A DNA stretch of 64,000 nt, from positions 124,001-188,000 of the forward strand of contig NZ_JAPKIB010000006.1 in the NCBI RefSeq assembly GCF_036759925.1, given 5' to 3'. The stretch comes from Kluyvera sp036759925. Lineage in GTDB: Bacteria; Pseudomonadota; Gammaproteobacteria; Enterobacterales; Enterobacteriaceae. The stretch's first letter is position 1. Each line of letters opens with the position of its first letter. The notes under the pieces were generated by a model that did not search any database, had not been told where the DNA came from, and saw only the letters and a list, made by a program, of their open reading frames with translations. Shown here in pieces: positions 9,407 to 18,509 of this stretch. A program made the translations under genes and the position numbers.

Positions 9407-9434
9407 AAAAAAAAGCCCGACGTCAGGCCGGGCT
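9407..9434 (-). terminator. rho-independent terminator of ilvIH
   Basis: On the minus strand, AGCCCG and CGGGCT form a stem around a 9-nt loop and are followed by eight T residues, 22 nt after the ilvH stop. Confidence 0.85.
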
Positions 9435-9456
9435 ACGATAAAGCGATGAGAGGTGA

Positions 9457-9948
9457 TTAGCGCATAATCTTGTCGCCGCGCGACAAACCGACCACGCCGG
9501 AGCGCGCCACTTCAACAATTCTGGCGACATCGCGCAGCGAAGCGAGGAACGCATCCAGCTTGTCACTCGTCCCCGCCAGCTGCACGGTATAAAGCGATGG
9601 CGTGACGTCGATAATCTGCCCACGGAAGATTTCCGTGTTGCGTTTGACCTCATCACGGCCATAACCGCTGGCCTGGACCTTCACCAGCATGATTTCGCGT
9701 TCAACGTGGGCACCCTGCCCCAACTCGTTCACCCGCAGTACATCCACCAGCTTGTGCAGCTGCTTTTCGATCTGCTCGATGGTCTTTTCATCGCCGACCG
9801 TCTGGATAGTCATGCGGGATAGCGTCGGATCGTCGGTAGGTGCGACGGTCAGACTTTCAATGTTGTACCCACGCTGCGAAAAGAGGCCAATCACGCGCGA
9901 CAGCGCGCCGGACTCGTTTTCCAGTAATACAGATAATATCCGGCGCAT
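9457..9948 (-). CDS. ilvH: acetolactate synthase III, regulatory small subunit
   Basis: Regulatory subunit of the valine-sensitive acetolactate synthase of branched-chain amino acid synthesis. It has an N-terminal ACT domain (about residues 3-77, including LLENESGALSRV) that binds valine and activates IlvI, and a C-terminal domain. The ATG at 9948 gives MRRILSVL and 163 residues, as in E. coli, and sits 2 nt after the ilvI stop. A longer frame starting inside ilvI is rejected. A terminator follows, so ilvIH is a two-gene operon. Confidence 0.97.
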   Translation of the reverse strand: MRRILSVLLENESGALSRVIGLFSQRGYNIESLTVAPTDDPTLSRMTIQTVGDEKTIEQIEKQLHKLVDVLRVNELGQGAHVEREIMLVKVQASGYGRDEVKRNTEIFRGQIIDVTPSLYTVQLAGTSDKLDAFLASLRDVARIVEVARSGVVGLSRGDKIMR

Positions 9949-9950
9949 AA

Positions 9951-11675
9951 TCAGGTTCTCTCCGTTTTGCTCAGCCACATCTCGTCCATTGCCCCGCCGC
10001 GAATCTGCATCGGGTAGACGTGCTCGCTGCCGTCGACGCAGACGTCGACAAATACCAGTCGGTTATTGCGCACCTGCTCCAGCGCCTCCGCAAGCTTACT
10101 CTCAAGCTCAGCGGGCTCGGTGATACGAATACCCACATGCCCGTAGGCTTCCGCCAGGCGGACAAAATCCGGTAGCGACTGCATATAGGACTGAGAGTGA
10201 CGGCCAGAATAGATCATATCCTGCCACTGCTTCACCATGCCCAGATAGCCGTTATTCAGATTCAGTACCAGTACCGGCAGCTCGTACTGCAGCGCGGTTG
10301 AGAGCTCCTGAATGTTCATCTGAATACTGCCGTCGCCCGTCACGCAGACCACGGTCTCTTCCGGCAGCGCCATCTTCACGCCAAGCGCCGCCGGCAGGCC
10401 GAAGCCCATGGTACCGAGGCCGCCGGAATTGATCCAACGACGCGGTTTATCAAACGGGTAGTACAGCGCGGCGAACATCTGGTGCTGGCCCACATCTGAG
10501 GTGACGTAGGCCTCACCGTTAGTCAGCTTCCAGATGGCTTCCACCACCGCCTGCGGCTTAATCTGCCCGCTCTGGGTGTCGTATTTCAGGCACTGGCGCG
10601 CACGCCATTGCTCGATTTGCTGCCACCAGTCGCGGATCTCATCCAGCGGCTGCGCAGCGCTTTCCTGATCCAGCAGCTCCAGCATTTGATCCAGAACTTG
10701 CCCCGCATCGCCGACGATCGGAATATCCGCCGGTACCGTTTTAGAGATCGACGTGGGATCGATATCAATATGCAGCACCGTGGCATCCGGGCAGTACTTC
10801 GCCAGATTGTTGGTGGTGCGATCGTCAAAACGCACCCCGACGGCGAAAATCACGTCGGAGTGGTGCATCACCATATTGGCTTCATAGGTGCCGTGCATGC
10901 CCAGCATCCCCAGCGACTGACGATGCGTTGCCGGGAAACCGCCGAGCCCCATCAGCGAAGAGGCCACCGGCAGATTCAGTTTTTCAATCAGCGTTCGCAG
11001 TTGCGTGTGACATTCGGCATTCACCACGCCGCCGCCCACATATACCACCGGCTTTTTCGCCGCGATAAGCGTCTGCAGCGCACGTTTGATCTGGCCTTTA
11101 TGGCCGGTCGTGGTCGGGTTGTAAGAGCGCATGCTAACCGCATCGGGCCAAACATACGGCAGCTTCTTAGCCGGGTTCATAATATCTTTTGGCAGATCAA
11201 CCACCACCGGGCCAGGACGGCCGCTGGCTGCTAGCCAGAAGGCTTTCTTGAGCACGCCAGGAATATCTTCGGTCTGCTTCACCAGGAAGCTGTGCTTTAC
11301 CACCGGGCGCGAGATCCCGACCATGTCGCACTCCTGGAAGGCATCATAGCCAATCAGCGACGTCGCCACCTGACCGGACAGTACCACCAGCGGAATCGAG
11401 TCCATATAGGCCGTGGCAATACCGGTGATGGCGTTTGTCGCCCCAGGGCCAGAGGTGACCAGCACCACGCCCACTTCCCCGGTGGCGCGCGCCAGACCAT
11501 CGGCCATATGCACCGCCGCCTGTTCATGACGCACCAGCACGTGGTCAATCCCACCTACCGTATGCAGCGCATCATAAATATCGAGGACGGCGCCTCCAGG
11601 GTAGCCAAATACCTGCTTTACGCCCTGATCGATTAACGATCGGACGACCATCTCGGCTCCAGACAACATCTCCAT
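9951..11675 (-). CDS. ilvI: acetolactate synthase III, catalytic large subunit
   Basis: Thiamine diphosphate enzyme that condenses two pyruvates to acetolactate, or pyruvate with 2-ketobutyrate, for valine, leucine and isoleucine synthesis. It has 574 residues, as in E. coli. The catalytic glutamate is in VRHEQAAVHMADG (Glu51). The ThDP/Mg motif starts at GDGSIQMN and ends at LNLNN. A GGGAGG Shine-Dalgarno sequence lies 7 nt before the ATG. In E. coli the operon is activated by Lrp; its sites could not be identified by eye here. Confidence 0.97.
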   Translation of the reverse strand: MEMLSGAEMVVRSLIDQGVKQVFGYPGGAVLDIYDALHTVGGIDHVLVRHEQAAVHMADGLARATGEVGVVLVTSGPGATNAITGIATAYMDSIPLVVLSGQVATSLIGYDAFQECDMVGISRPVVKHSFLVKQTEDIPGVLKKAFWLAASGRPGPVVVDLPKDIMNPAKKLPYVWPDAVSMRSYNPTTTGHKGQIKRALQTLIAAKKPVVYVGGGVVNAECHTQLRTLIEKLNLPVASSLMGLGGFPATHRQSLGMLGMHGTYEANMVMHHSDVIFAVGVRFDDRTTNNLAKYCPDATVLHIDIDPTSISKTVPADIPIVGDAGQVLDQMLELLDQESAAQPLDEIRDWWQQIEQWRARQCLKYDTQSGQIKPQAVVEAIWKLTNGEAYVTSDVGQHQMFAALYYPFDKPRRWINSGGLGTMGFGLPAALGVKMALPEETVVCVTGDGSIQMNIQELSTALQYELPVLVLNLNNGYLGMVKQWQDMIYSGRHSQSYMQSLPDFVRLAEAYGHVGIRITEPAELESKLAEALEQVRNNRLVFVDVCVDGSEHVYPMQIRGGAMDEMWLSKTERT

Positions 11676-12013
11676 GGTTTGCCTCCCGGCTTCTGTGCTT
11701 AATGACCCGAGAATTCATTTCTCTACGGCCATGTGCCGACGGTACGCGATACGTCCACCGGCGCTAAATTATCGGTAACGACCTAACATAACCGCTCGCC
11801 ACAAGGCAGGCAATTCACACGTCTGGCGTAGAGGCAGTACTAAAAAGTGGAAAAATAAAGGGAAAGGGGAAAATGATGGAGGATTACTTCAATGCCAGGA
11901 AAAGAAGAGCGTAGATGCTCGGGCGAATGGAGCCATTACAGCAAAACGTGCATTTTTCACTTTATTGCCCCGGTTACTTGCGGGCGATAACAGCATAATA
12001 TTTTTATTTATCA
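11676..12013. promoter_or_regulatory. ilvIH upstream (leader and control) region
   Basis: About 340 bp between ilvI and the leuO terminator. By analogy with E. coli this holds the ilvIH promoter and Lrp sites. No clear -10/-35 pair or Lrp array can be assigned by eye. The part near ilvI is of mixed composition; the part towards leuO is A/T-rich. Confidence 0.45.
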
Positions 12014-12053
12014 CAAAAAAACAAAACAAACAGAATGCAAATGCACTCTGTTT
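12014..12053 (-). terminator. rho-independent terminator of leuO
   Basis: A 12 bp stem with one mismatch (12028-12039 with 12042-12053) and a 2-nt apex is followed on the minus strand by a T-rich tract (TTTGTTTTGTTTTTTT). It lies 13 nt after the leuO stop. Confidence 0.85.
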
Positions 12054-12066
12054 GTCTCTGGGTCAA

Positions 12067-13038
12067 TTATTGCTGACGACAGGCATTGATCAGCAACTCT
12101 TCCATCCACTGATGGCCTTTATCGCGACCGGCCGCTTCATGCCAGGAAAGATAGCAGGTACGACTGTTTAGATTCATTGGCAACGGTAATATCTGCAGGC
12201 CGAGCTGTTCAGAAAACTCTTCTGCCAGACGACGTGGCGCCACGGCGATCAGTTGAGTCTGGGAAACGACATTCAGTACGCTAATCAGCGCCATGCCTTG
12301 ATAAGCAATACGACTTTGCTTATCAATGGTGTCATACCATGGCTCGCTAAACGACGCGAAACGATCGAGAGAAACAACGGCGTGCTCTTCACTATAAACA
12401 TCCGCTTCCGTTATCAGAGCTTGCGCACGAGGATGCTTGTTGCTCGCCACCAGAACCATTTCATCATTGAATAGTGGAACACAGGCGAACTCAGGACGGC
12501 GGAACTCTTCATAGCCCAGCACAAATTCAATTTCCTGATAACGCAACTGATGTTCAGTGTTTTGATTTAATGATGATTTAAAGACCATATGAATATGTGG
12601 CGCCACCTCATTCACTTTATTGAGAATGATTGAGGTCAGATAATTATCCAGCGGGCTACAAACACAAATATTAAATACACGTTCACTGCTCAATGGTTCA
12701 AAACCAGAGCCCGGTAATTCATTTTGCACCAGTTGCAGCGCCTGACGAACAGAACCAAACAGTTGGAATGCACGTGCTGTCGGCTGAATACCGCGTCCAT
12801 AGCGCACAAATAATTCATCATTGAACATGACTTTCAGACGAGCGACAGCGTTACTGACCGCAGGCTGCGACATCCCCAGCGTATGGGCGGCACGCGTAAT
12901 GTTTTGTTCCTGCATCACCGCGTCAAATACGGTCAGCAAATTTAAATCAACCATCCGGAGTTGAGGTTTGTTTCCTTCACTACTTGATGTACGTTTCTGC
13001 CCCGGTGCATTAATTACGCTATCAGACTCCAATGTCAT
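12067..13038 (-). CDS. leuO: LysR-family transcriptional regulator LeuO
   Basis: LysR-type regulator that antagonises H-NS silencing and controls stress, acid resistance and defence genes in E. coli and Salmonella. The winged helix-turn-helix (residues about 30-85, with NITRAAHTLGMSQPAVSNAVARL) is nearly identical to E. coli, followed by an effector domain ending in HEAAGRDKGHQWMEE. The ATG at 13038 has an AAGGAG 6 nt upstream and gives 323 residues. The N-terminal tail before KPQLRMVDLNLL is longer and different from the E. coli one (314 residues). Confidence 0.95.
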   Translation of the reverse strand: MTLESDSVINAPGQKRTSSSEGNKPQLRMVDLNLLTVFDAVMQEQNITRAAHTLGMSQPAVSNAVARLKVMFNDELFVRYGRGIQPTARAFQLFGSVRQALQLVQNELPGSGFEPLSSERVFNICVCSPLDNYLTSIILNKVNEVAPHIHMVFKSSLNQNTEHQLRYQEIEFVLGYEEFRRPEFACVPLFNDEMVLVASNKHPRAQALITEADVYSEEHAVVSLDRFASFSEPWYDTIDKQSRIAYQGMALISVLNVVSQTQLIAVAPRRLAEEFSEQLGLQILPLPMNLNSRTCYLSWHEAAGRDKGHQWMEELLINACRQQ

Positions 13039-13574
13039 ACAAAACTCCTTTTGCAAAATAGCAAAAATATATTGAGGCTATATGATTTACCATGCATATA
13101 AGATCCAAAAAAGAGAATTCAATAAAAATAGGAATATATAAAGAAGCTGAGTGAGATTATGGATGAGTGAAAATCGAACTCATCTATATCACTTAGCGAA
13201 TGACACGTAGTTTACTCATAGATCGTACGAATAGACAACGATCCAAAATTGGAACAATAAATTAAGTTTTATTAAAATGTTTTATTATTCGCACTTTTAA
13301 AATTAACATTTTATATCAAAAATCGCTTTTTACGATTTACAAAGCAAGCATTATTTTACTATAAATACTTACTTATCATATGGATAGAGTTATACTTAAG
13401 AAATGTCAAACCCATGAGCATTTACGATGAATCATGTTCAGATGCGACAAAATATGTAAATCATGAATTAACAAAAGAAATTATCATCTATCAAGCACGA
13501 CAATCTTCAGCACAATTAGCTAATTCAGCCGTTTCGTTTTTATGAGGAATTCCCCTTCATTTCACATGTCAGGG
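13039..13574. promoter_or_regulatory. AT-rich leuO-leuL intergenic control region
   Basis: A region of about 535 bp, markedly AT-rich compared with its neighbours. In E. coli and Salmonella the corresponding region contains the leuO promoter and H-NS nucleation and bound LeuO sites. The composition here is compatible with H-NS silencing. No individual site can be assigned by eye. A 43-codon ORF inside it is listed separately. Confidence 0.55.
13414..13545 (+). CDS. possible small protein, 43 residues, function unknown
   Basis: ATG at 13414 to TGA at 13545, reading MSIYDESCSDATKYVNHEL and on to a C-terminus LANSAVSFL. It is hydrophilic with no membrane segment and no family I recognise. Only a weak TAAGAAA lies upstream, so translation is doubtful. 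It sits between leuO and the leu promoter in AT-rich DNA where chance ORFs are less likely to stay open this long. It could equally be noncoding. Confidence 0.25.
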   Translation: MSIYDESCSDATKYVNHELTKEIIIYQARQSSAQLANSAVSFL

Positions 13575-13603
13575 TTGACATCACAAACCATATCCAGTAC
13601 CAC
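13575..13603 (+). promoter_or_regulatory. leuLABCD promoter
   Basis: A perfect -35 TTGACA at 13575-13580 is followed after 17 bp by a weak -10 (TACCAC, 13598-13603). The downstream sequence CTAAAAGCATATCG matches the region around the E. coli leu transcription start, which supports the call despite the poor -10. Confidence 0.75.
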
Positions 13604-13638
13604 TAAAAGCATATCGAATTCATCTGGAGAATGATGAC

Positions 13639-13725
13639 ATGTTCCGTACCACTCGCTTCAACGGCCTACTACTACTAAACGCCTCTTCTGTGCGCGGTAG
13701 GCTGGTGTGCGACGTTCAACGTTAA
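13639..13725 (+). CDS. leuL: leu operon leader peptide
   Basis: A 28-residue leader peptide with four consecutive leucine codons, all the rare CTA (13666-13677), in the context GLLLLNASS. Ribosome stalling at these codons when charged tRNA-Leu is scarce allows the antiterminator to form. A GGAGA Shine-Dalgarno sequence precedes the ATG. The leucine block and its flanks match E. coli LeuL; the first eight residues and the C-terminal end differ. Confidence 0.92.
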   Translation: MFRTTRFNGLLLLNASSVRGRLVCDVQR

Positions 13726-13746
13726 GTCATCATCAGTTAAACGAAA

Positions 13747-13773
13747 AACCCGCGCCGCTGCGCGGGTTTTTTT
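13747..13773 (+). terminator. leu operon attenuator
   Basis: A GC-rich stem, AACCCGCGC with GCGCGGGTT around a CGCT loop, is followed by a run of seven T. It lies between leuL and leuA and is the transcription attenuator controlled by translation of leuL. Confidence 0.93.
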
Positions 13774-13816
13774 ATGCTCGTAGCAAGGCGCCCCAAGTTA
13801 ACCAAGGACCTAAACC

Positions 13817-15388
13817 ATGAGCCAGCAAGTCATTATTTTTGATACGACCTTACGTGATGGTGAACAGGCATTACAGGCAAGCCTGAGCGTGAAAGAGAAA
13901 CTGCAGATTGCCTTTGCCCTCGAGCGTATGGGCGTTGACGTGATGGAAGTCGGGTTTCCGGTCTCTTCTCCGGGCGATTTTGAATCAGTACAAACCATCG
14001 CGCGCAACATTAAAAACAGCCGCGTTTGTGCGCTGGCTCGCTGCGTAGAGGCGGACATTGACGTTGCCGCCGAGTCATTAAAAGTGGCCGAAGCGTTCCG
14101 TATTCATACGTTTATTGCCACCTCGCCAATGCATATCGCCACCAAGCTGCGCAGTACGCTGGATGAGGTCATCGAACGTGCGATCTATATGATTAAGCGG
14201 GCACGTAACTACACCGACGACGTTGAGTTCTCCTGCGAAGATGCCGGTCGTACTCCTATCGACCAGCTGGCGCGCGTGGTTGAAGCGGCAATTAACGCCG
14301 GTGCGACCACTATCAACATTCCAGACACCGTCGGCTACACCCTGCCGTTTGAGTTCTCCAACATTATTACCGGCCTGTACGAACGCGTGCCAAACATCGA
14401 TAAAGCGATTATCTCCGTTCACACCCACGACGACCTGGGTATGGCGGTCGGCAACTCACTGGCAGCAGTCCACGCCGGCGCTCGTCAGGTTGAAGGCGCG
14501 ATGAACGGCATCGGCGAGCGCGCGGGTAACTGCTCGCTGGAAGAAGTGATCATGGCGATTAAAGTGCGCAAAGACATTATGAACGTGCACACTGCCATCA
14601 ACCATAACGAAATCTGGCGTACCAGCCAGACCGTTAGCCAGATCTGCAACATGCCGATCCCGGCCAACAAAGCTATCGTCGGTACCGGCGCGTTTGCTCA
14701 CTCCTCCGGTATCCACCAGGACGGCGTGCTGAAAAACCGCGAAAACTACGAAATCATGACCCCTGAGTCCATCGGTCTGAACCAGGTCCAGTTGAACCTG
14801 ACCTCCCGTTCTGGCCGTGCTGCCGTGAAACACCGCATGGAAGAGATGGGCTACAAAGATACCGACTACAACATGGACCACCTGTACGACGCGTTCCTGA
14901 AGCTGGCGGACAAAAAAGGTCAGGTCTTCGATTACGATCTGGAAGCGCTGGCGTTCATCAACAAACAGCAGGAAGAGCCAGAGCATTTCCGTCTGGATTA
15001 CTTTAGCGTGCAGTCAGGCTCCAGCGACATCGCCACTGCGTCCGTGAAGCTGGCCTGCGGTGAAGAAACCAAAGCCGAAGCCGCGAACGGCAACGGCCCT
15101 GTTGATGCAATTTATCAGGCGATTAACCGTATTACCGGCTACGACGTTGAGTTGGTGAAATATGACCTGAACGCCAAAGGCCAGGGCAAAGACGCGCTGG
15201 GTCAGGTGGATATCGTCGTTAACTATAACGGTCGTCGCTTCCACGGCGTCGGCCTGGCAACGGATATCGTTGAATCCTCGGCTAAAGCAATGGTTCACGT
15301 GCTGAACAACATCTGGCGTGCCGCCGAAGTCGAAAAAGAGTTGCAACGCAAAGTTAAGAATAACGAGAACAACAAGGAAACCGTGTAA
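13817..15388 (+). CDS. leuA: 2-isopropylmalate synthase
   Basis: First committed enzyme of leucine synthesis: condenses acetyl-CoA with 2-ketoisovalerate. It has 523 residues, as in E. coli. The N-terminal HMGL-like TIM barrel carries DTTLRDGEQ (residues 9-17) and the metal-binding HTHDDLG motif. The C-terminal region (from about 400) is the leucine-binding LeuA allosteric domain, giving feedback inhibition. Its TAA overlaps the leuB ATG by one base (TAATG). Confidence 0.98.
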   Translation: MSQQVIIFDTTLRDGEQALQASLSVKEKLQIAFALERMGVDVMEVGFPVSSPGDFESVQTIARNIKNSRVCALARCVEADIDVAAESLKVAEAFRIHTFIATSPMHIATKLRSTLDEVIERAIYMIKRARNYTDDVEFSCEDAGRTPIDQLARVVEAAINAGATTINIPDTVGYTLPFEFSNIITGLYERVPNIDKAIISVHTHDDLGMAVGNSLAAVHAGARQVEGAMNGIGERAGNCSLEEVIMAIKVRKDIMNVHTAINHNEIWRTSQTVSQICNMPIPANKAIVGTGAFAHSSGIHQDGVLKNRENYEIMTPESIGLNQVQLNLTSRSGRAAVKHRMEEMGYKDTDYNMDHLYDAFLKLADKKGQVFDYDLEALAFINKQQEEPEHFRLDYFSVQSGSSDIATASVKLACGEETKAEAANGNGPVDAIYQAINRITGYDVELVKYDLNAKGQGKDALGQVDIVVNYNGRRFHGVGLATDIVESSAKAMVHVLNNIWRAAEVEKELQRKVKNNENNKETV

Positions 15389-16479
15389 TGTCGAAGAATT
15401 ACCATATTGCTGTGTTACCAGGTGACGGTATTGGCCCGGAAGTCATGACACAGGCATTGAAAGTACTGGAAGCCGTGCGTCAACGTTTTGATATGCGTAT
15501 CACCACCAGCCATTACGACGTGGGCGGCATCGCCATCGATCGTCATGGCGAACCGCTGCCGCAGGCGACCGTCGACGGTTGCGACCAGGCGGACGCCATT
15601 CTGTTTGGCTCCGTGGGCGGCCCAAAATGGGAAAATCTGCCGCCGAACCAGCAGCCAGAGCGCGGCGCGCTGCTGCCGCTGCGTAAGCACTTCAAGCTGT
15701 TCAGCAACCTGCGTCCCGCCAAGCTGTACCAGGGTCTGGAAGAGTTCTGCCCGCTGCGCGCCGATATCGCCGCTAACGGCTTCGACATCCTGTGCGTCCG
15801 TGAACTGACCGGCGGTATCTACTTCGGCCAGCCGAAGGGTCGCGAAGGCAGCGGCCAGCACGAGAAAGCGTTTGATACCGAGGTGTATCACCGTTTTGAG
15901 ATTGAACGTATCGCCCGTATTGCGTTTGAATCTGCACGCAAACGTCGTCACAAAGTGACCTCTATCGATAAATCCAACGTGCTGCAGTCCTCCATTCTGT
16001 GGCGCGAAATCGTCAGCGAAATCAGCAAAGAGTACGCCGACGTTGAACTGGCGCATATGTACATCGACAACGCGACGATGCAGCTGATTAAAGATCCCTC
16101 GCAGTTTGACGTGGTGCTGTGCTCTAACCTGTTCGGCGACATTCTCTCCGACGAGTGCGCGATGATCACCGGTTCCATGGGTATGCTGCCGTCTGCCAGC
16201 CTGAATGAAGAAGGGTTTGGCCTGTATGAACCGGCCGGTGGCTCCGCGCCGGATATCGCGGGCAAAAATATCGCTAACCCGATTGCGCAGATCCTCTCTC
16301 TGGCGCTGCTGCTGCGCTACAGCCTGGACGCCAACGACGCGGCCACTGCCATTGAGAACGCCATTAACCGCGCGCTGGAAGAAGGCGTACGGACCAGTGA
16401 TTTAGCTCGCGGCGCCGCGGCAGTCAGTACCGATGAAATGGGCGACATCATCGCCCGCTATGTTGCCGAAGGGGTGTAA
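15388..16479 (+). CDS. leuB: 3-isopropylmalate dehydrogenase
   Basis: NAD-dependent oxidative decarboxylation of 3-isopropylmalate to 2-ketoisocaproate. It has 363 residues, typical of the family. Family motifs are visible: VLPGDGIGPEV at the start, the RELTGGIYFG substrate loop, and the ALGGSAPDIAG-like EPAGGSAPDIAGKNIANP region that binds NAD. It is coupled to leuA through a TAATG overlap and is followed by leuC after 2 nt. Confidence 0.98.
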   Translation: MSKNYHIAVLPGDGIGPEVMTQALKVLEAVRQRFDMRITTSHYDVGGIAIDRHGEPLPQATVDGCDQADAILFGSVGGPKWENLPPNQQPERGALLPLRKHFKLFSNLRPAKLYQGLEEFCPLRADIAANGFDILCVRELTGGIYFGQPKGREGSGQHEKAFDTEVYHRFEIERIARIAFESARKRRHKVTSIDKSNVLQSSILWREIVSEISKEYADVELAHMYIDNATMQLIKDPSQFDVVLCSNLFGDILSDECAMITGSMGMLPSASLNEEGFGLYEPAGGSAPDIAGKNIANPIAQILSLALLLRYSLDANDAATAIENAINRALEEGVRTSDLARGAAAVSTDEMGDIIARYVAEGV

Positions 16480-16481
16480 TC

Positions 16482-17882
16482 ATGGCGAAGACCTTATACG
16501 AAAAGTTGTTTGATGCTCACGTGGTTTATGAAGCGCCAAACGAAACGCCGTTGCTGTACATCGACCGCCACCTGGTGCATGAAGTGACTTCACCGCAGGC
16601 GTTTGACGGCCTGCGCGCGCACAACCGTCCGGTGCGTCAACCGGGTAAAACCTTCGCCACGATGGATCACAACGTCTCTACCCAGACCAAAGACATCAAC
16701 GCCTCCGGCGAGATGGCGCGCATCCAGATGCAGGAGCTGATTAAGAACTGCAACGAGTTCGGCGTTGAGCTGTATGACCTGAATCACCCGTATCAGGGCA
16801 TCGTGCACGTGATGGGGCCTGAACAGGGCGTTACCCTGCCTGGCATGACTATCGTCTGCGGTGACTCTCATACCGCGACTCACGGCGCATTCGGCGCACT
16901 GGCGTTTGGTATCGGCACCTCCGAAGTGGAACACGTGCTGGCGACTCAGACCCTGAAGCAGGGTCGTGCCAAAACCATGAAGATTGAAGTGAACGGCAAA
17001 GCGGCAACTGGCATCACTGCCAAAGACATCGTGCTGGCGATTATCGGTAAAACCGGCAGCGCAGGCGGCACCGGCCACGTGGTTGAGTTCTGCGGTCAGG
17101 CCATCCGTGACCTGAGCATGGAAGGCCGTATGACGCTGTGCAACATGGCGATCGAACTGGGCGCGAAAGCGGGCCTGGTGGCACCGGATCAGACCACCTT
17201 CAACTACGTGGAAGGCCGTCTGCATGCGCCGAAAGGCAAAGATTTCGACGAGGCGGTCGCCTACTGGCAGACCCTGAAAACCGACGATGGTGCCACCTTC
17301 GACAGCGTAGTCACCCTGCAAGCGGAAGAAATTGCGCCGCAGGTGACCTGGGGCACCAACCCAGGCCAGGTGATCTCCGTGAATGACAATATTCCGGACC
17401 CTGCCTCCTTTAACGATCCGGTAGAGCGTGCCAGCGCCGAGAAAGCGCTGGCCTATATGGGCCTGAAGCCAGGTATCCCGCTGACCGACGTGGCTATTGA
17501 TAAAGTGTTTATCGGCTCCTGCACCAACTCGCGTATTGAAGATTTACGCGCGGCGGCAGAAATCGCTAAAGGCCGTAAAGTCGCCCCAGGCGTACAGGCG
17601 CTGGTCGTGCCTGGCTCCGGCCCGGTGAAAGCGCAGGCGGAAGCGGAAGGTCTGGATAAGATCTTTATCGAAGCGGGCTTTGAATGGCGTCTGCCGGGCT
17701 GCTCTATGTGTCTGGCCATGAACAACGATCGTCTGAACCCAGGCGAACGCTGCGCCTCTACCAGCAACCGTAACTTTGAAGGCCGTCAGGGCCGTGGCGG
17801 TCGTACTCATCTGGTCAGCCCGGCGATGGCCGCAGCGGCCGCGGTAACCGGCCATTTCGCCGACATTCGTAGCTTGAAATAA
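16482..17882 (+). CDS. leuC: 3-isopropylmalate dehydratase, large subunit
   Basis: Aconitase-family subunit that, with LeuD, isomerises 2- to 3-isopropylmalate. It has 466 residues, as in E. coli. The [4Fe-4S] cluster ligands are in IGSCTNSR (Cys near 347) and CSMCLAMN (Cys near 407 and 410). It has the GDSHTATHGAFG active-site motif near residue 128. It follows leuB by 2 nt and is followed by leuD after 12 nt. Confidence 0.98.
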   Translation: MAKTLYEKLFDAHVVYEAPNETPLLYIDRHLVHEVTSPQAFDGLRAHNRPVRQPGKTFATMDHNVSTQTKDINASGEMARIQMQELIKNCNEFGVELYDLNHPYQGIVHVMGPEQGVTLPGMTIVCGDSHTATHGAFGALAFGIGTSEVEHVLATQTLKQGRAKTMKIEVNGKAATGITAKDIVLAIIGKTGSAGGTGHVVEFCGQAIRDLSMEGRMTLCNMAIELGAKAGLVAPDQTTFNYVEGRLHAPKGKDFDEAVAYWQTLKTDDGATFDSVVTLQAEEIAPQVTWGTNPGQVISVNDNIPDPASFNDPVERASAEKALAYMGLKPGIPLTDVAIDKVFIGSCTNSRIEDLRAAAEIAKGRKVAPGVQALVVPGSGPVKAQAEAEGLDKIFIEAGFEWRLPGCSMCLAMNNDRLNPGERCASTSNRNFEGRQGRGGRTHLVSPAMAAAAAVTGHFADIRSLK

Positions 17883-17894
17883 GGAAACACCATC

Positions 17895-18500
17895 ATGGCT
17901 GAGAAATTTACCCAACATACGGGACTGGTGGTGCCGCTGGATGCCGCGAACGTCGATACCGATGCCATCATTCCAAAGCAGTTTTTGCAGAAAGTGACCC
18001 GTACCGGCTTTGGCGCGCACCTGTTTAACGACTGGCGCTTCCTGGACGATAAAGGCGAGCAGCCAAACCCGGAGTTCGTGCTGAACTTCCCGGAGTTCAA
18101 GGGAGCCTCTATTCTGCTGGCGCGCGAAAACTTCGGCTGCGGTTCGTCTCGCGAACACGCACCGTGGGCGCTGACCGACTACGGTTTTAAAGTGGTGATT
18201 GCCCCAAGCTTCGCCGATATCTTTTACGGCAACAGCTTTAACAACCAGTTGCTGCCGGTCACCCTGAGCGATGCGCAGGTCGACGAAATGTTTGAATTGG
18301 TGAAAGCCAACCCGGGCATAACGTTTGAAGTGGATCTGGAAGCACAGGTGGTGAAGGCGGGGGAGAAATCCTACAGCTTTAAAATTGACGACTTCCGTCG
18401 CCACTGCATGTTGAACGGGCTGGATAGCATTGGCCTGACGCTGCAGCATGAAGATGCGATTTCTGCTTACGAAAACAAGCAGCCGGCGTTTATGCAGTAA
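17895..18500 (+). CDS. leuD: 3-isopropylmalate dehydratase, small subunit
   Basis: Swivelling-domain partner of LeuC. It has 201 residues, as in E. coli. It contains NVDTDAIIPKQFL near the N-terminus and the NFGCGSSREHAPWAL substrate-loop motif near residue 80. It is the last gene of the leuLABCD operon. A GC-rich palindromic repeat, not a clean intrinsic terminator, lies between it and the convergent setA. Confidence 0.98.
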   Translation: MAEKFTQHTGLVVPLDAANVDTDAIIPKQFLQKVTRTGFGAHLFNDWRFLDDKGEQPNPEFVLNFPEFKGASILLARENFGCGSSREHAPWALTDYGFKVVIAPSFADIFYGNSFNNQLLPVTLSDAQVDEMFELVKANPGITFEVDLEAQVVKAGEKSYSFKIDDFRRHCMLNGLDSIGLTLQHEDAISAYENKQPAFMQ

Positions 18501-18509
18501 TCCGTAACA

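Noticed and set aside
17544..18449. 301-codon minus-strand frame across leuC-leuD
   Set aside because: Spans two real genes on the other strand and has no motifs or start signal.
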